64,000 nt of DNA from Ypsolopha sequella (taxonomy: Eukaryota; Arthropoda; Insecta; Lepidoptera; Ypsolophidae), in the NCBI GenBank assembly GCA_934047225.1, contig OW203991.1:7254001-7318000 (forward strand). Reading direction: 5' to 3'. The translations under genes and the position numbers were made by a program. The notes under the pieces were generated by a model that made no database searches, was not told the DNA's origin, and saw only the letters and a program-made list of their open reading frames with translations. Below are positions 63,791 to 64,000 of this stretch, piece by piece; within the stretch, counting starts at the first letter, position 1, and each line of letters begins with the position of its first letter.

Positions 63791-64000
63791 TAAGAGGCCC
63801 TTATGGCGATATGGTAAAAAAATAGAGGTGCTTCTTTTTTGTGTATTTCATGAAATACACGGAAAATTTTAATATACTTCTGGTATGTACATTGTGACTA
63901 TATAATCTAGGGTTTTGAAATTAGAAAACGTGTTTGGATAAATTTTCCTCGATAGAAATAGTTGTTGAAATGAGATCTTCAAACACACTTTTTCTCCTCG
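63791..64000 (-). mobile_element. TTAA MITE family T, partial copy running off the window
   Basis: Starts near TTAAGAGGCCCTTATGGCG. Toward the window end, TTTTCCTCGATAGAAATAG, TTGTTGAAATGAGATCT and CACACTTTTTCTCC correspond to 3915-3970 of copy 1 and the inverse of 13195-13240. The first half is much diverged. Confidence 0.5.

Overview
The window reads as AT-rich, repeat-dense DNA from an insect, most likely a moth or butterfly. The basis is recognition, not a search: hAT ends of the type CAGGGGTCGGCAACC, RTE-type 3' tails with CAGCAGTGGAC, the AGGGTTCCGTACCC / GAGTCCAACTCAC repeat, Helitron-like ends reading GGGCAAAAGCTAG, tRNA-derived SINEs and many TTAA- or TA-flanked palindromic MITEs are all familiar from lepidopteran genomes. 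No host protein-coding exon could be supported. The open reading frames are short, scattered and mostly fall inside repeats, so this is intergenic or intronic DNA. It is eukaryotic, so operons, ribosome binding sites and CRISPR arrays do not apply. || Layout. 1-770: 3' part of a hAT transposon with an open transposase C-terminus and its 3' terminal repeat. 770-9.9 kb: palindromic and dispersed repeats, a TTAA MITE (3775-4198), a hAT MITE with 8-bp target duplications (5790-6300) and a 103-bp-arm fold-back (6918-7172). 9.97 kb: a scrap of reverse transcriptase. 11.5-13.4 kb: a three-copy CRE-bearing repeat, a Tc1/mariner-like MITE (12094-12697) and a second TTAA MITE copy. 16.8-18.4 kb: a 119-bp TTAA hairpin MITE and a frameshifted retroelement C-terminus. 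19-25 kb: SINE-like copy A, the double palindrome 19883-20388, fold-backs and a (TA)n palindrome. 25-33 kb: several fold-backs, the largest at 29659-31428 with a MITE nested in its loop. 33.2-33.8 kb: an internally deleted mariner-type element with transposase remains. 34-45 kb: further repeat copies, a second 262-bp MITE, LINE 3' ends and paired fold-backs. 45-55 kb: sparser, with fold-backs and a 163-bp MITE. 55-61.4 kb: back-to-back SINE copies, a SINE split by another retroelement, an RTE reverse-transcriptase remnant, a Helitron-like end and a second SINE split by a hAT-like MITE. 61.4-64 kb: mostly unassigned, then a small MITE and the edge of a third TTAA family copy. || How the parts relate. 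The elements are parasites of one another. At least five SINE-like copies share their 3' tail with the RTE remnant at 56481-56884, which suggests RTE-driven mobilisation. Three repeats are interrupted by later insertions (two with flanking duplications), giving a relative age order. Palindrome-forming elements dominate. One of them, at 19883-20388, has outer arms that match each other better than the inner arms do and are centred exactly on a 262-bp MITE, which is hard to explain by simple nesting. I found no convincing new gene system; the novelty here is structural.
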